DNA of 64,000 nt from Kuenenia sp039794105 (GCF_039794105.1 NZ_JBDIWA010000001.1:186001-250000), one strand, 5' to 3'; positions 17,592-27,494 are shown, numbered from the stretch's first letter. The notes: generated by a model not told the origin, from the letters alone. Made by a program: numbers and translations.

Positions 17592-19031
17592 GTGTTTTAC
17601 AAAAACAACCTATATAAATTTCAATATTTAATCGTTATTTTTCTACCACTTATCTTTTGGTATCTTTGTGGAGAAATTTTTCTTTACAGGACGCCGTTCA
17701 TCCTTCCGGTTTTTTTTATTCTTCCGTTTTTAGCTTTCCTGCTTATCAAGAAAAATATATTGGGATTATATATCATTATCGGGGCTATGTGCCTCTCCGG
17801 CGGGATTATCAGCATTGGAAGCGGTGGGCAGGTTATCGAATTTTTTTCTGATTTATCACTTCCCCTTAATCTTAATTTATTCGAGCTACTATCCTTGGGG
17901 ACAATGGCGATATTGTATGCTTCAATTTGTTTAAAAAGAGACCTCAGGCTTTTTGAAGAAACGAGACTCAGTCATAGTATGTACATATTTTCCCTCGCCA
18001 TAGTAATAAATTGGTTGTTTTCCTCGATCAGGACATATAATTTTGAGGGTTTATATGAGTTAAGAAGATTCATAAGCATGCCGCTCGTTTTTGTACTCAT
18101 GATTAATCTTATTAAAAATGAAGAACAATTAAAATTTATTATCAAACTATTTATAGTTTGTATTGGTATAAAAAGCATTACTGGATTAATCACCATTTTT
18201 ATTTCCCGCAGTTTTGTTTTGCTTTATCCAGGATGGTCGGAAACAACGGTTTTTTTAACTGTGATCTTTTTTTATCTTGGTTTTAGAGATAATTGCCCAG
18301 GTGATCCTCTTGTTAAAACAATGCGTATTTTTTTAATTCCGATGTGTTTGTGTATTCTTTTTTCTACCCGTCGCACCTTGTGGGGCTCTTTTATAATCAC
18401 TATCTGTCTGTATTTCTTATTCATGAAGAAGACTGGTAAGATAAAGTTTATTGGATTACTGATTCCCGCAGGGGTGATATTTGTAACTCTAGTATCTTTG
18501 AGTGATAGTTCTCCTACTGCATCGAATGGTGAATTTTCATTATCAAGTGAAATTGAGTCCATGAAAAATCCTTTTGAGGCACACACCTTTATTCTTAGAC
18601 AGTGGGAATGGAAGAATGCCTGGGAATATATTAAATTGAATCCTTTATTTGGAAATGGACTGGGGACTGTGTTGGAACCAATAGTTGATTTCAAGTATGT
18701 TAAGAGAAATGCCTTTGCAAGCATGGTCTTTCATAACAACTATTTGTGGATTTGGGCAAAGATGGGATTGGTTGTTTTTGTCCCATTTTTGTTACTTATA
18801 TATCTTTCTATTAAAAATACTTATCAATTATATGTGGAATTAGAAGACCCATATTATAGAAGTGTATTGTTAGGAATATTCTTAAGCCTCATGAATTTTA
18901 TTATTGCTGGCTTTATCTCTCCCTCAATGGCTGAAATCAAAATCAATGTGTGGCTTGGGTTTACTTTCGGGCTCATTGTGCTTATCAGGCGGTTTAAGAG
19001 ATCAGAAATAATTTCACAAATAAATATTTGA
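17592..19031 (+). CDS. O-antigen ligase / polymerase family membrane protein (Wzy_C)
   Basis: 479 residues, strongly hydrophobic, about 11-12 transmembrane segments. The conserved family region is a periplasmic loop followed by RQWEWKNAWEYIKLNPLFGNGLG, then a His-containing FHNNYLWIWAKMG that matches the ligase/polymerase H-N-x-x-L-x motif. Starts at GTG 17592; the first membrane segment begins by residue 10. It either joins finished glycan to its carrier or polymerises repeat units in the periplasm; sequence alone does not separate the two. The presence of an ABC exporter argues for a ligase-type role. Confidence 0.8.
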   Translation: MFYKNNLYKFQYLIVIFLPLIFWYLCGEIFLYRTPFILPVFFILPFLAFLLIKKNILGLYIIIGAMCLSGGIISIGSGGQVIEFFSDLSLPLNLNLFELLSLGTMAILYASICLKRDLRLFEETRLSHSMYIFSLAIVINWLFSSIRTYNFEGLYELRRFISMPLVFVLMINLIKNEEQLKFIIKLFIVCIGIKSITGLITIFISRSFVLLYPGWSETTVFLTVIFFYLGFRDNCPGDPLVKTMRIFLIPMCLCILFSTRRTLWGSFIITICLYFLFMKKTGKIKFIGLLIPAGVIFVTLVSLSDSSPTASNGEFSLSSEIESMKNPFEAHTFILRQWEWKNAWEYIKLNPLFGNGLGTVLEPIVDFKYVKRNAFASMVFHNNYLWIWAKMGLVVFVPFLLLIYLSIKNTYQLYVELEDPYYRSVLLGIFLSLMNFIIAGFISPSMAEIKINVWLGFTFGLIVLIRRFKRSEIISQINI

Positions 19032-19066
19032 AGAATACGGCGCCTTCATGGAGATAATCAAAAATA

Positions 19067-19861
19067 ATGTTTGATTCACATTTTAAAGCAAAGAAATATT
19101 TTGATAAAAACGTTGAAAACTATTGGAAGAGATCTGAGGCTCAAGTTAAGAACTTCAGTTCAATGATCTTTCAGAGACGAATAGATATCGTAGAAAACTT
19201 TCTTCGTCGTGTTCGAAAAGGAACGGTTTTGGATTTTGGTATGGGACCGGCAGTTTTCGGTTCTTCTTGTATTTCTCAAGGATTGCGCTATATCGGGATT
19301 GATATTTCACCTGAAATGGTTCAAAAAGCAAAAAGTCTGAATTTGCAAAATGCTGAATTTATGGTAGGAGATATCGACTTGCTTGGTGTTTTTCGAAATA
19401 AAATGGATGCAGTATTATGTATAGGTTTGCTTGATTATCTTGAAGATCCGGAACAAGGGATTTTGGCACTTGCTGATTGTGTCAAACCCGATGGTTACTT
19501 AATTCTTTCTTTCAGGAATCGTTTTTCGCTTCCTCGATACTTACGCGATGTGTTAAAAATTTCCTTTAGCGTATTTCATCAATGCAAATTGAGCTGGCAA
19601 AAGAAGGCGTTTTTTTCGGAAGTACATGAAAAGGCATTTGATTACTCTACGCAATTATACCCAAAACTTGTCCATCTCGGATTTCGTGATTTCGAGGTTA
19701 ATTATTTTAATTGTTCGCTTTTTTTCTTTAATTTTCCACTTCCCTCCTGGATTTGGAGGAAATGGCGTTGCTGGGATTCCCAATTGGCAAGTCAACGAAC
19801 ACGATTCTTGTGTTCAGGTGGTGTCATTGTCGCAAAAAGACGGCAAGACGACAGCCCATGA
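19067..19861 (+). CDS. Class I SAM-dependent methyltransferase
   Basis: 264 residues. VLDFGMGPAVFGSSCI is motif I in an unusual GMGP form; GIDISPEMVQKAKSL is motif II, MDAVLCIGLLDYLEDPEQG is motif IV and VKPDGYLILSFRNR motif V. The C-terminal region has an aromatic, membrane-proximal stretch (FFFNFPLPSW). The stop overlaps the following deacetylase by four bases (ATGA), so both are likely translated together. Confidence 0.85.
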   Translation: MFDSHFKAKKYFDKNVENYWKRSEAQVKNFSSMIFQRRIDIVENFLRRVRKGTVLDFGMGPAVFGSSCISQGLRYIGIDISPEMVQKAKSLNLQNAEFMVGDIDLLGVFRNKMDAVLCIGLLDYLEDPEQGILALADCVKPDGYLILSFRNRFSLPRYLRDVLKISFSVFHQCKLSWQKKAFFSEVHEKAFDYSTQLYPKLVHLGFRDFEVNYFNCSLFFFNFPLPSWIWRKWRCWDSQLASQRTRFLCSGGVIVAKRRQDDSP

Positions 19862-20652
19862 AATCGGTTTGGTTAATGTATCATGATGTTTATCGGGAAG
19901 AACCTTTACAAGGCATACCACGATCTGCCTCAATGTATCATGTGTCAGAAAAGATTTTCAAACAACATCTTTCGGTTATTATAGCGTCAGGTCGTAAGGT
20001 AATTACGATTACTGAGTTTCTTAAAGGCAATTTTGAAGATTCTGTGGTTTTAACTTTTGATGATGGATGGAGAGGGTCCTTTGAAATAGCAATGCCACTG
20101 TTACAGAAGTTTAATTTAAAAGCAACCTTTTTTATTACAAAAGATTTTGTGGGACGTAAAGGTTTTTGCAACCGGGAAAATATTCTCCGTGCTGTAAGCG
20201 CTGGTATGGAGATTGGACTGCACGGTACAACACATCGTATGTTGGCTTCATGTTCCAGGGAAGAAATTTTATGGGAATTTTGTACCTGCAAACAGTTTCT
20301 TGAATCGCTTTTGGGGCAAAAAATAGACTCTGCTTCTTTGCCCGGAGGTGATTTGAGCAGAATAATTATTGCATGCGCTAAAGAGGCCGGTCTTAAATCG
20401 TTATGTGCTTCAAGACCGGGTATTAATAAGATCGGGACATCCCTTTTCAACTTAAAAAGAGTTGCAATCAGAGAAAGTACATCTGCTTCAGAAGTTCAAA
20501 GATATTGTAATTATAATCTTAACAAAGAGTTGGTACGATGGGCTATATTCCGAGTTCCTTATTTGTTGATGGGAATGAAAAATTATGCCCATCTTCGCAG
20601 ATGGCTACTAGGCGAAAGAAGAGGCGAAGGAGATATACTTTTCAAACCTTAA
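19858..20652 (+). CDS. Polysaccharide deacetylase (NodB/CE4 family)
   Basis: 264 residues from ATG 19858, chosen because it forms an ATGA overlap and the CE4 fold starts WLMYHDVYREEP; the longer frame from 19753 would be an artefact. NodB motifs: VVLTFDDGWRGSFEIA (TFDDG, catalytic Asp-Asp), GLHGTTHRML (H-x3-H zinc ligands) and ATFFIT. CE4 enzymes remove N-acetyl groups from amino sugars. No signal peptide is seen, so it may act in the cytoplasm on a lipid-linked precursor. Confidence 0.87.
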   Translation: MKSVWLMYHDVYREEPLQGIPRSASMYHVSEKIFKQHLSVIIASGRKVITITEFLKGNFEDSVVLTFDDGWRGSFEIAMPLLQKFNLKATFFITKDFVGRKGFCNRENILRAVSAGMEIGLHGTTHRMLASCSREEILWEFCTCKQFLESLLGQKIDSASLPGGDLSRIIIACAKEAGLKSLCASRPGINKIGTSLFNLKRVAIRESTSASEVQRYCNYNLNKELVRWAIFRVPYLLMGMKNYAHLRRWLLGERRGEGDILFKP

Positions 20653-20660
20653 TCCTTCCT

Positions 20661-20834
20661 TCTGTCATGCAACACATAAACCCGATAAATATTAAAGAAA
20701 TGCCCTTGCTTTTAAATGAAAATGGGTTTGTGATTAACGATATAAAATATAATGTAACAAAAAAATATCAAAAACTATTTCCCAAGGGGTGGTTTGGCTA
20801 TTGTGTTGCTCTTTTTGCTGTTAAAGGTGAATGA
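20661..20834 (+). pseudogene. Methyltransferase C-terminal remnant
   Basis: Open stretch ending at 20834 that reads QHINPINIKEMPLLLNENGF, then a C-terminal end GYCVALFAVKGE. H-x-N-x(4)-E-x(2)-LL-x(3)-GF is the common C-terminal block of class I methyltransferases acting on glycans. The SAM-binding half is absent; the upstream frame overlaps the deacetylase. Most likely a leftover of an exchanged gene. Confidence 0.5.
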
Positions 20835-20860
20835 TTTTATAGTCAGTGAAACTAATAACG

Positions 20861-22036
20861 ATGAATATATTAATGCTATCACATTCAAGCGTCAATAACG
20901 CTTATCAAAAAAGATTAACAACTATTGCTAATCACGATTCTATAAAACTCACAGTGATTGTTCCTAAATCATATTATGAAGGTCGATTGCTTAAATCAAA
21001 AAAAGTTTCCGATTATTATAACTTTATAAGATTACATGCTTTTTTTTCAAAGACAGGCAGGCAGCATTTACATTTTTATTCTCCTTTCTCTTTATACAAA
21101 ATTATTAAAATGACTAAAGCGGAAATAATACACTTGGATGAAGAACCGCAAAGTTTTATTTCATTTCTTACTATATTTCTTGCAAGATTAATTTCGAAAA
21201 ATACAAAATTTATTTTGTACACAGCAGTTAATATCTTTAAAACACATAAAGAGTGGAGTTATTTTAGTTTGCAAAGATATTTGTATCCATTATGGGAAAA
21301 ATATTCGTTAGACCATAGTGACGCTATTTTGGCGTGCAATCATGAGGCAATTGACATTTTTAATAAAAAGGGTTTTAAAAGAAAAATATACTATGTGCCA
21401 TTAACAATAGATGAAAACGTTTTTAAGAAAAAAGATTGTTATTACCTTAAAGCGAAGCTTAAATTAAACTATTTTACCATAGGTTTTGTAGGAAAAATAG
21501 AGATAAAGAAAGGTCTTGCTACACTATTTAAAGCTCTTCGTCTAATTTATAAGAAATATACTTTAATAATCATTGGTGAGGGTCCGGATAAAGAACTTCT
21601 TGTCAATTTGTCAAAACAGTTGAATATGCAAGAGAATATCTTATGGCTAGGATTTGTTAATATGCCTCAGCTTCCTGATTATTATAGCTGTATGGATGTG
21701 TTAATTGTGCCATCTGAAACAACAACTGAATGGAAAGAGCAATTTGGCAGGGTGATAATTGAGGCTATGGCATGTGAAATACCAGTTATTGGTTCTTCGT
21801 CAGGAGAAATACCAAATGTAATTGGTGATACAGGTTTAATTTTTGAGGAAGGCAATGAAAAAGATCTTGCCGGGAAAATTTCAATTTTAATGGACAATAG
21901 TGAACTTAGGCAAAAACTGAGTGAAGCTGGAAGGAAAAGAGTATTGGAAAATTTTACGAATAAGAGAATCTCTGAAATGTTTTTTTCCGTCTATAATGAA
22001 ATACTTAGTAATAATGAAAATAAAGTTAATGATTAA
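20861..22036 (+). CDS. Glycosyltransferase family 4
   Basis: 391 residues from ATG 20861 (MNILMLSHSSVNNAYQKR); GTG 20846 is also in frame. The GT-B C-terminal half shows TIGFVGKIEIKKGLATLFKAL, IIGEGPDKELLVNLS, ILWLGFVNMPQLPDYYSCMDVLIVPS and the EX7E block EQFGRVIIEAMACEIPVIGS. High AT content compared with the 40-60 kb region. Role: retaining transfer of a sugar to the growing glycan; the donor is unknown. Confidence 0.87.
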   Translation: MNILMLSHSSVNNAYQKRLTTIANHDSIKLTVIVPKSYYEGRLLKSKKVSDYYNFIRLHAFFSKTGRQHLHFYSPFSLYKIIKMTKAEIIHLDEEPQSFISFLTIFLARLISKNTKFILYTAVNIFKTHKEWSYFSLQRYLYPLWEKYSLDHSDAILACNHEAIDIFNKKGFKRKIYYVPLTIDENVFKKKDCYYLKAKLKLNYFTIGFVGKIEIKKGLATLFKALRLIYKKYTLIIIGEGPDKELLVNLSKQLNMQENILWLGFVNMPQLPDYYSCMDVLIVPSETTTEWKEQFGRVIIEAMACEIPVIGSSSGEIPNVIGDTGLIFEEGNEKDLAGKISILMDNSELRQKLSEAGRKRVLENFTNKRISEMFFSVYNEILSNNENKVND

Positions 22037-22120
22037 TAATGTTTTACTTAGAAAATAGAATCTTATGCGACTTTTAACGAATTTGTTGTTAACGGATATT
22101 TCCCGGAGGGAGTAATAAAG

Positions 22121-22786
22121 ATGGGATTTAAAAGGTTCTATAATAAAATATTAGGAACTCCCTGGGTGTATGACAATGTTCGACCTTTTGTACTGGGATA
22201 TTTCAATGAGGCTTATAGGTATGTTTATTCTGTTCCATGCTTCGAAGAGAAAGATATAATTATTGACGTAGGATGCGGAACTGGTAATGCTTTGGATTAC
22301 ATAGAGACTTACAAAGAATACCATGGGTTTGATGTCGATGATAGGGCTTTAAATTCACTAAAAAGTAAACATAGAGATAAATTAGGAACCAAGGTTTTTA
22401 CTTATATGAAAAATCTTTCACCATCGGATATTCAAAAGATATCTCCCACAAAAGTTCTTTTAATAGGCGTCTTGCACCATCTGTCTTCTGAAGAAATACA
22501 TAATATTTTTATGGCATTTAAATTAGCTCCGATAGTACGAATCGTTACCTTTGATGTCCTTTACATCAAAGGGCGATTTATTAACAACATTTTAGCTGCC
22601 AGAGATAGAGGTCAATATGTCAGACAACGACATGAATACGAAGAAGAGATAATAAATACAGGTTATCGGATAAACGATAGCAGGATTCTGCAGTCAGGGA
22701 ATGGTCTGGCAAAATATTTGTTAATGGATATTAAACCATGGCGTGTTATTAATAATTTTATTTCTATAATAGGTAGTTCTAAATAA
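22121..22786 (+). CDS. Class I SAM-dependent methyltransferase
   Basis: 221 residues. Motif I IIDVGCGTGNALDYIE (about residues 47-62), then GFDVDDRALNSLKSKH and VLLIGVLHHLSSEEI. After the fold it has RDRGQYVRQRHEYEEEI, a block seen in methyltransferases of glycan clusters. A Shine-Dalgarno CGGAGGGAG stands at about 22104-22112. It stands between a GT4 and an ArnT-like gene. Confidence 0.83.
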   Translation: MGFKRFYNKILGTPWVYDNVRPFVLGYFNEAYRYVYSVPCFEEKDIIIDVGCGTGNALDYIETYKEYHGFDVDDRALNSLKSKHRDKLGTKVFTYMKNLSPSDIQKISPTKVLLIGVLHHLSSEEIHNIFMAFKLAPIVRIVTFDVLYIKGRFINNILAARDRGQYVRQRHEYEEEIINTGYRINDSRILQSGNGLAKYLLMDIKPWRVINNFISIIGSSK

Positions 22787-22815
22787 ATTGTGAGTCCTTG
22801 GACACGGAGGTATCG

Positions 22816-24387
22816 GTGCAGGAGGCTAATATTAAAAATTATCAACAAAGCAGAGCACTTACAAGTACAACATTCGTAATCATTTTAATAGCCATTTTTT
22901 ATTTGATTAGCGGTTTATTTCTCACTAAATATCCAACTGCATATATGGATGAGGCCTGGAATGATAGTGTATTTATATCATTATTAAAGAATCGAGAGTT
23001 TAAATTTTCTGTATTTAGAGAGTCTCCAGGTTATTATCCTATGGGTCTTTTTTACCTCCTAACGCACTATATATCCTTCAAGTTCTTTGGATATACCCTG
23101 TTTGCGGCAAGGCTACCCTCCCTCTTGTGTATAGGGGGATCAACCCTTTTCATTTATCTTATCATCCAAAGGCTCACTTCTGATAACAGATTAGGTTTCT
23201 TTGCTGCTCTTCTCTTTTCGGTAACAGAGACGGCTGTTTATGCTTCGCATCTGGCAAGGCAAGAAGCCCTTTTTTTATTATGGTCTTTGTTATGCGTGTA
23301 TCTATTTTTGAAGATGGTAAAATCGGATCTCCTTTATAAACATTTTCTATTTGGGTTGTTATGTGGTGTTGCATTTGAAATACATCTCAATGCCTTTGTA
23401 TTATGTTTGTGTTTTACCCTCTTGTATTGTTTTTATGAAAACCGGAACTGGAGTGAAAAAATAAAAAGAGTAATAGCCTGGGGTATTGGTTCAGCCTCTA
23501 TGTTATTATTATGGTTTCTGGTTAGATATTTAATGGACCCTCTTATTTTTAAAAATGTTTTCTCTTTGGGTGCAAGTCATGGATTATTTTCAGACCTTAC
23601 TGCACGCATGGAAAAAAATATTATATTCTTTGCCAACAACTTCTGGGAGCCAAGATACCATAGAAAAATGTTGGAATTTACCATTCTCTGTATTTCTGTT
23701 ATTGGATCGTGCTATTTATTAAAATCAAAGACGTACGACATCCGATACAAATCGGCATTAAAATTATTTCTGATTTGTTTGTTCTCATATAATATCGGTT
23801 TTTTGATAATGAATATTTTTGATACGAATTTCATTATTCTTGTCTATCCTTTTTTTATGGTGCTATTTTGCATGGTATTGTTTGGGTTACAAGATCTTTT
23901 TAAAAAAGTAAAAGTAAGCGCGCAAAAAATTATTGTTATTTTAATCCTGATTTTTGCAGGGCAAAATATGTATGCATTCTATAAATTCTCTCCCTCTGAT
24001 TATGAGGCCTATCTGGCACAAGTTAAAGCATTTATACCTCCCGGAAGTATTGTAATTGGAGATGTTCGCTTTGGATATGGGTTCTTTGAGAATTATGATT
24101 ATATAGCCCTCAGAGATTTATCTTATGCAATAAATGTAAAAAATATGTCTTCTGAAGAATATTTTAAAAAGTTCCAGATCCAATATGTTCTCTATACCGA
24201 ATACTGGGATTATATGATTAATCATGATACTGATTACGGAAAAATTGATAGAGAAATCGATAAAATCAAATTTAAACAATTTATAGATAACGATACAGAA
24301 CTAACCGGGGTCGTGCATGATTATGTATACGGTATGGCAAATCAGAAATTTGGTAATTGTTGGACAAAGATTTATAGAATCAAATAA
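22816..24387 (+). CDS. ArnT/PMT-like membrane glycosyltransferase (GT39/GT83 type)
   Basis: 523 residues. Start set at GTG 22816 because GGAGG (22806-22810) lies just upstream; TTG 22798 is an alternative without such a site. After a first membrane segment the loop YPTAYMDEAWNDSVFI carries the D-E pair that is catalytic in this GT-C superfamily. About ten further hydrophobic helices follow, then a soluble C-terminal domain of about 120 residues. Such enzymes move a sugar from a polyprenyl-phosphate donor to lipid A, glycan or protein outside the membrane. The polyprenyl donor could come from the GtrB-like gene next to it. Confidence 0.83.
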   Translation: MQEANIKNYQQSRALTSTTFVIILIAIFYLISGLFLTKYPTAYMDEAWNDSVFISLLKNREFKFSVFRESPGYYPMGLFYLLTHYISFKFFGYTLFAARLPSLLCIGGSTLFIYLIIQRLTSDNRLGFFAALLFSVTETAVYASHLARQEALFLLWSLLCVYLFLKMVKSDLLYKHFLFGLLCGVAFEIHLNAFVLCLCFTLLYCFYENRNWSEKIKRVIAWGIGSASMLLLWFLVRYLMDPLIFKNVFSLGASHGLFSDLTARMEKNIIFFANNFWEPRYHRKMLEFTILCISVIGSCYLLKSKTYDIRYKSALKLFLICLFSYNIGFLIMNIFDTNFIILVYPFFMVLFCMVLFGLQDLFKKVKVSAQKIIVILILIFAGQNMYAFYKFSPSDYEAYLAQVKAFIPPGSIVIGDVRFGYGFFENYDYIALRDLSYAINVKNMSSEEYFKKFQIQYVLYTEYWDYMINHDTDYGKIDREIDKIKFKQFIDNDTELTGVVHDYVYGMANQKFGNCWTKIYRIK

Positions 24388-24433
24388 ATGTTTTAAATAG
24401 TAAGACATGCGGGATGAATGCAGGAGGAAAAAG

Positions 24434-25378
24434 ATGGATGAACCGAAATACTCATTTGTAATACCTATTTACAATGAGGAAGAAACTCTTCCGGAGCTTA
24501 AGAAGCGTCTTGGTGCTCTTCTGGAAAGACTTGATGGCAGTTCTGAGGTAATTCTTGTGGATGACGGCAGTGACGATAAAAGTTACTCAATTATGTTCGA
24601 TATACATCAACAAGATCCTCGTTTTAAGATTGTGCGCTTGTCGAGAAATTTTGGACACCAGATAGCGATTACCACAGGAATGGATTTTTCTATAGGTCAG
24701 GCTGTTATCATATTAGATGCTGATCTGCAGGATCCACCAGAAGTAATATTGAAGATGATAGAACGATGGGAAGAGGGTTTTGAGATTGTATATGCAATTC
24801 GTGAAAACCGTGAAGGTGAAACATGGTTTAAGCGGATTACAGCAAGCGTTTTCTATCGTTGCTTACGTAAGTTGACGGAAATAGATATACCAACTAATGT
24901 CGGTGATTTCCGTCTCGTTGACCGTAAAGCAATAAATGTATTTAAAACTATGCGCGAGTGTAATAGATATGTACGTGGGATGTTTAGTTGGGTAGGCTTT
25001 AAGCAGACAGGTATACGTTACATGCGTGAGAAACGTTTCGCTGGTTATACCAAATATTCTCTTAAGAAGATGCTTAAGCTTGCCGTTGATGCTATAATCA
25101 ATTTTTCAACCATTCCTTTACGATTGGTACTGGGTTTTGGATTTGTTATTGCCGGACTCTCATTTTTTACCGGGATTACCGCTATTTATTTAAGATTATC
25201 AGGTGTTTATACGATTAGAGGTTGGACATCCCTCGTGGTTTTGGTTTCTTTTTTTAGTGGTATACAACTTATCGTGGTAGGAATGCTTGGCGAGTATGTT
25301 AGCCGAATATACCTGGAAGTTAAAAACCGTCCTCTTTATATAGTGAGCAATTTACATGGGTTTAAAAAGGATGAATAG
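24434..25378 (+). CDS. Polyprenyl-phosphate sugar transferase (DPM1/GtrB/ArnC-like GT2)
   Basis: 314 residues. Start moved from 24407 to ATG 24434, which has AGGAGG six bases upstream. The GT-A domain has YSFVIPIYNEEETLPELKKRL, VILVDDGSDDKS, LSRNFGHQIAITTG and ILDADLQDPPE (DAD metal site). The C-terminus has two transmembrane helices (about residues 230-290) ending in GEYVSRIYLEVKNRPLYIV, the classic GtrB ending. It makes a polyprenyl-phosphate sugar on the cytoplasmic side, presumably used by the ArnT-like protein upstream. Confidence 0.92.
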   Translation: MDEPKYSFVIPIYNEEETLPELKKRLGALLERLDGSSEVILVDDGSDDKSYSIMFDIHQQDPRFKIVRLSRNFGHQIAITTGMDFSIGQAVIILDADLQDPPEVILKMIERWEEGFEIVYAIRENREGETWFKRITASVFYRCLRKLTEIDIPTNVGDFRLVDRKAINVFKTMRECNRYVRGMFSWVGFKQTGIRYMREKRFAGYTKYSLKKMLKLAVDAIINFSTIPLRLVLGFGFVIAGLSFFTGITAIYLRLSGVYTIRGWTSLVVLVSFFSGIQLIVVGMLGEYVSRIYLEVKNRPLYIVSNLHGFKKDE

Positions 25379-25470
25379 TGGAAAATGTTTAAGATTGTCC
25401 ATGAGAATATATTTCCTATAACTAAGTAATTACGATTGCAAATAGTTCAGTGCAGCGAAGCCACAACCAA

Positions 25471-25500
25471 GTCCCCTTTGAAAAGGGGGACAAAGGGGGC
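25471..25500. repeat. GGGGGAC/GTCCCC short palindromic repeat
   Basis: A 9-bp stem (GTCCCCTTT paired with AAGGGGGAC, one G-T pair) around GAA, followed by AAAGGGGGC. This form of C-rich/G-rich intergenic hairpin is a common dispersed repeat in bacteria. It lies 67 bp upstream of a methyltransferase start and belongs to no coding region if that start is right. Confidence 0.55.
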
Positions 25501-25566
25501 CGTAAAAAACTTGCCAAAAAGAGAAGTTTTGCAAGGCAATACTATATAACATACATAAATAAGACT

Positions 25567-26253
25567 ATGAGTATAGATTTCAATGCCTATAAAGATAATT
25601 ATCTGGAGGAAGTCCAAAGATCTATCGCCTTCATAGGAAAGAGTGCCGATTATTTTATAAAAATGAAAGCGCAATTTCTTGTAAATCTTGCTCAGAGATA
25701 TTTAGATGATACTAGCATACTAAATGCTCTCGATGTAGGTTGCGGGATAGGGTTGACGGACAGTTATGTTATCTCTAGTTTTGGTGAACTTCACGCTATT
25801 GACATTGCCGAAGATCTTTTAAGAAAAGCTGCGCAGAATAACTCTTCAGCCCATTATCATATCTATAATGGTAATGTATTCCCTTTCCCGGATAATACAT
25901 TCGACCTTGTATTTACAATAGGTGTTATGCACCATATACCACCTGTTGATTGGGAGAACTTTGTACAAGAGATGTATCGGGTGACAAAAAAAGGTGGAAT
26001 AGCTATCGTGTTTGAGCATAATCCGTATAATCCGCTGACACGTCTTGCTGTTAAACGGTGTAAGTTTGATGCTGATGCTGTGTTGCTTAGGAAGAATACG
26101 GTAAAAAAGTTATTTAACAGGAGATTGCTTTTACTTGAACAGGGTTACCTATTCTTTTTCCCCTTTTGTAATACAATGATCTCTTGCCTTGAGAATAAAT
26201 TGAAATGGCTTCCTCTAGGCGCTCAGTATTATGTTGCTGGGAAAAAAATGTAG
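25567..26253 (+). CDS. Class I SAM-dependent methyltransferase
   Basis: 228 residues from ATG 25567 (MSIDFNAYKDNYLEEVQRS), the family's normal N-terminus; the longer frame from 25450 would translate a palindromic repeat. Motif I ALDVGCGIGLTDSYVI, motif II AIDIAEDLLRKAAQNN, FDLVFTIGVMHHIPPVDW and VTKKGGIAIVFEHNPYNPLT. The NPxNPxT ending of the fold recurs in methyltransferases of glycan clusters. Substrate unknown. Confidence 0.87.
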   Translation: MSIDFNAYKDNYLEEVQRSIAFIGKSADYFIKMKAQFLVNLAQRYLDDTSILNALDVGCGIGLTDSYVISSFGELHAIDIAEDLLRKAAQNNSSAHYHIYNGNVFPFPDNTFDLVFTIGVMHHIPPVDWENFVQEMYRVTKKGGIAIVFEHNPYNPLTRLAVKRCKFDADAVLLRKNTVKKLFNRRLLLLEQGYLFFFPFCNTMISCLENKLKWLPLGAQYYVAGKKM

Positions 26254-26259
26254 CGATAG

Positions 26260-26330
26260 GGTGGGTTACGTGGAGCGAACTCACCATATACAAAGGCGGT
26301 GAAGGTGAATTTGGCGTAAAAATTAACGCC
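26260..26330. repeat. REP-like palindromes between two genes
   Basis: GGTGGGTTACG at 26260-26270 pairs, with one mismatch, with CGAACTCACC at 26276-26285. GGCGT/ACGCC form a second short stem at 26313-26330. The GGTGGGTTA...AACTCACC type is widespread as a REP element associated with RAYT transposases. The gap between the methyltransferase and the GT4 gene contains nothing else. Confidence 0.45.
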
Positions 26331-26372
26331 TTAATCGCTCGACATGCCTAATTTATCAAATACCCGGTCAAT

Positions 26373-27494
26373 ATGAATATTGGTATAAATGCATTATCGA
26401 TAAGAAATCAATATGCGGGAATCGGTGTTTATACCAAATATTTGATTCATGCTCTGTCACAAATAGATCAGAAGAACCGGTATGTTCTGTTCTTAAACCC
26501 GGAAAATTATAACGATCTCAAGGTCGGGCAGGATAATTTCGAAAATGTAATTGTGCAGGCACCTCTTCGAAAATACTACCTCTGGGAACAGGTCTATCTG
26601 CCGTTCGTGCTCAAGAAGAAACAGATTGATATTTTCCATGGGCCGAGAAATGTTTTACCCTTGCTTTGTAAGGTTAAGTCGGTGGTAACCATCCATGACC
26701 TTGCCTTTCTCCTTTTCCCTGAAGTTATGAAGTTCAATCCATTTAATTACTGGTCTGTCTTTGTGAAACGAAGCGCCGTTAAGGCCGACCATATCATCTC
26801 TGTTTCTGAAAGTACGAAGAAGGATATTGTTCGATTGTATAATATCTCAGAGGATAAAATAACCGTAACTCATGAGGCCTGTAATAATAGTTTTAAACGG
26901 ATTGAGGATGAATCTGCGTTGAAAAGGATTTCGCAAAAGTACGAGCTTCCTGAGAGATTTATTCTTTATGTTGGTACGATTGAACCAAGAAAAAATCTAA
27001 CGGTACTTCTCGAGGCAATGGATATTTTGAAGAAAAAATACAGCCTTACTATTCCATTAATCATGGCGGGGAAGAAGGGCTGGCTTTACGCCGGCTTTTT
27101 TGACACCCTTCAGCGACTGGGACTTGAAAATCAGGTGATTTTTACCGGCTATGTTCCTGATGAAGATTTGCCCGGAATTTACAACCTCGCGGAGGTATTT
27201 GTTTATCCATCCAAATACGAGGGGTTTGGGTTACCTCTTTTGGAAGCTATGTCGTGCGGAGTGCCGGTGATAGCAAGTAACGTATCTTCGATTCCTGGAG
27301 TGTTAGGCGATGCAGGTATGCTCGTAAGACCTGATGAGCCGAAAGAATTTGCACGTAAGATGTATGAATTACTTACGGATAAAGAAATAAGGGTAAAAAT
27401 GAGTTCTAAAGGATTTGAAAGGACAAAATCGTTTTCATGGGAAAAGGTTGCTCAAAAAACCTTGACGGTTTATGAAAATATTAATACAAAATAA
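26373..27494 (+). CDS. Glycosyltransferase family 4
   Basis: 373 residues. The N-terminus MNIGINALSIRNQYAGIGVYTKYLIHAL and GPRNVLPL fit the mannosyltransferase-like branch of GT4; VVTIHDLAFLLFPE is the inter-strand loop. C-terminal domain: ILYVGTIEPRKNLTVLLEAM, IMAGKKGWLYAGFF, VIFTGYVPDEDLPGIYNLAEVFVYPS and the EX7E motif EGFGLPLLEAMSCGVPVIAS. No obvious Shine-Dalgarno before the ATG. A mannosyl- or related transfer is plausible, not proven. Confidence 0.9.
   Translation: MNIGINALSIRNQYAGIGVYTKYLIHALSQIDQKNRYVLFLNPENYNDLKVGQDNFENVIVQAPLRKYYLWEQVYLPFVLKKKQIDIFHGPRNVLPLLCKVKSVVTIHDLAFLLFPEVMKFNPFNYWSVFVKRSAVKADHIISVSESTKKDIVRLYNISEDKITVTHEACNNSFKRIEDESALKRISQKYELPERFILYVGTIEPRKNLTVLLEAMDILKKKYSLTIPLIMAGKKGWLYAGFFDTLQRLGLENQVIFTGYVPDEDLPGIYNLAEVFVYPSKYEGFGLPLLEAMSCGVPVIASNVSSIPGVLGDAGMLVRPDEPKEFARKMYELLTDKEIRVKMSSKGFERTKSFSWEKVAQKTLTVYENINTK

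Noticed and set aside
19753..19857. Longer N-terminus for the polysaccharide deacetylase
   Set aside because: It would overlap the methyltransferase by over 100 bp; ATG 19858 gives a standard four-base overlap and the correct fold start.
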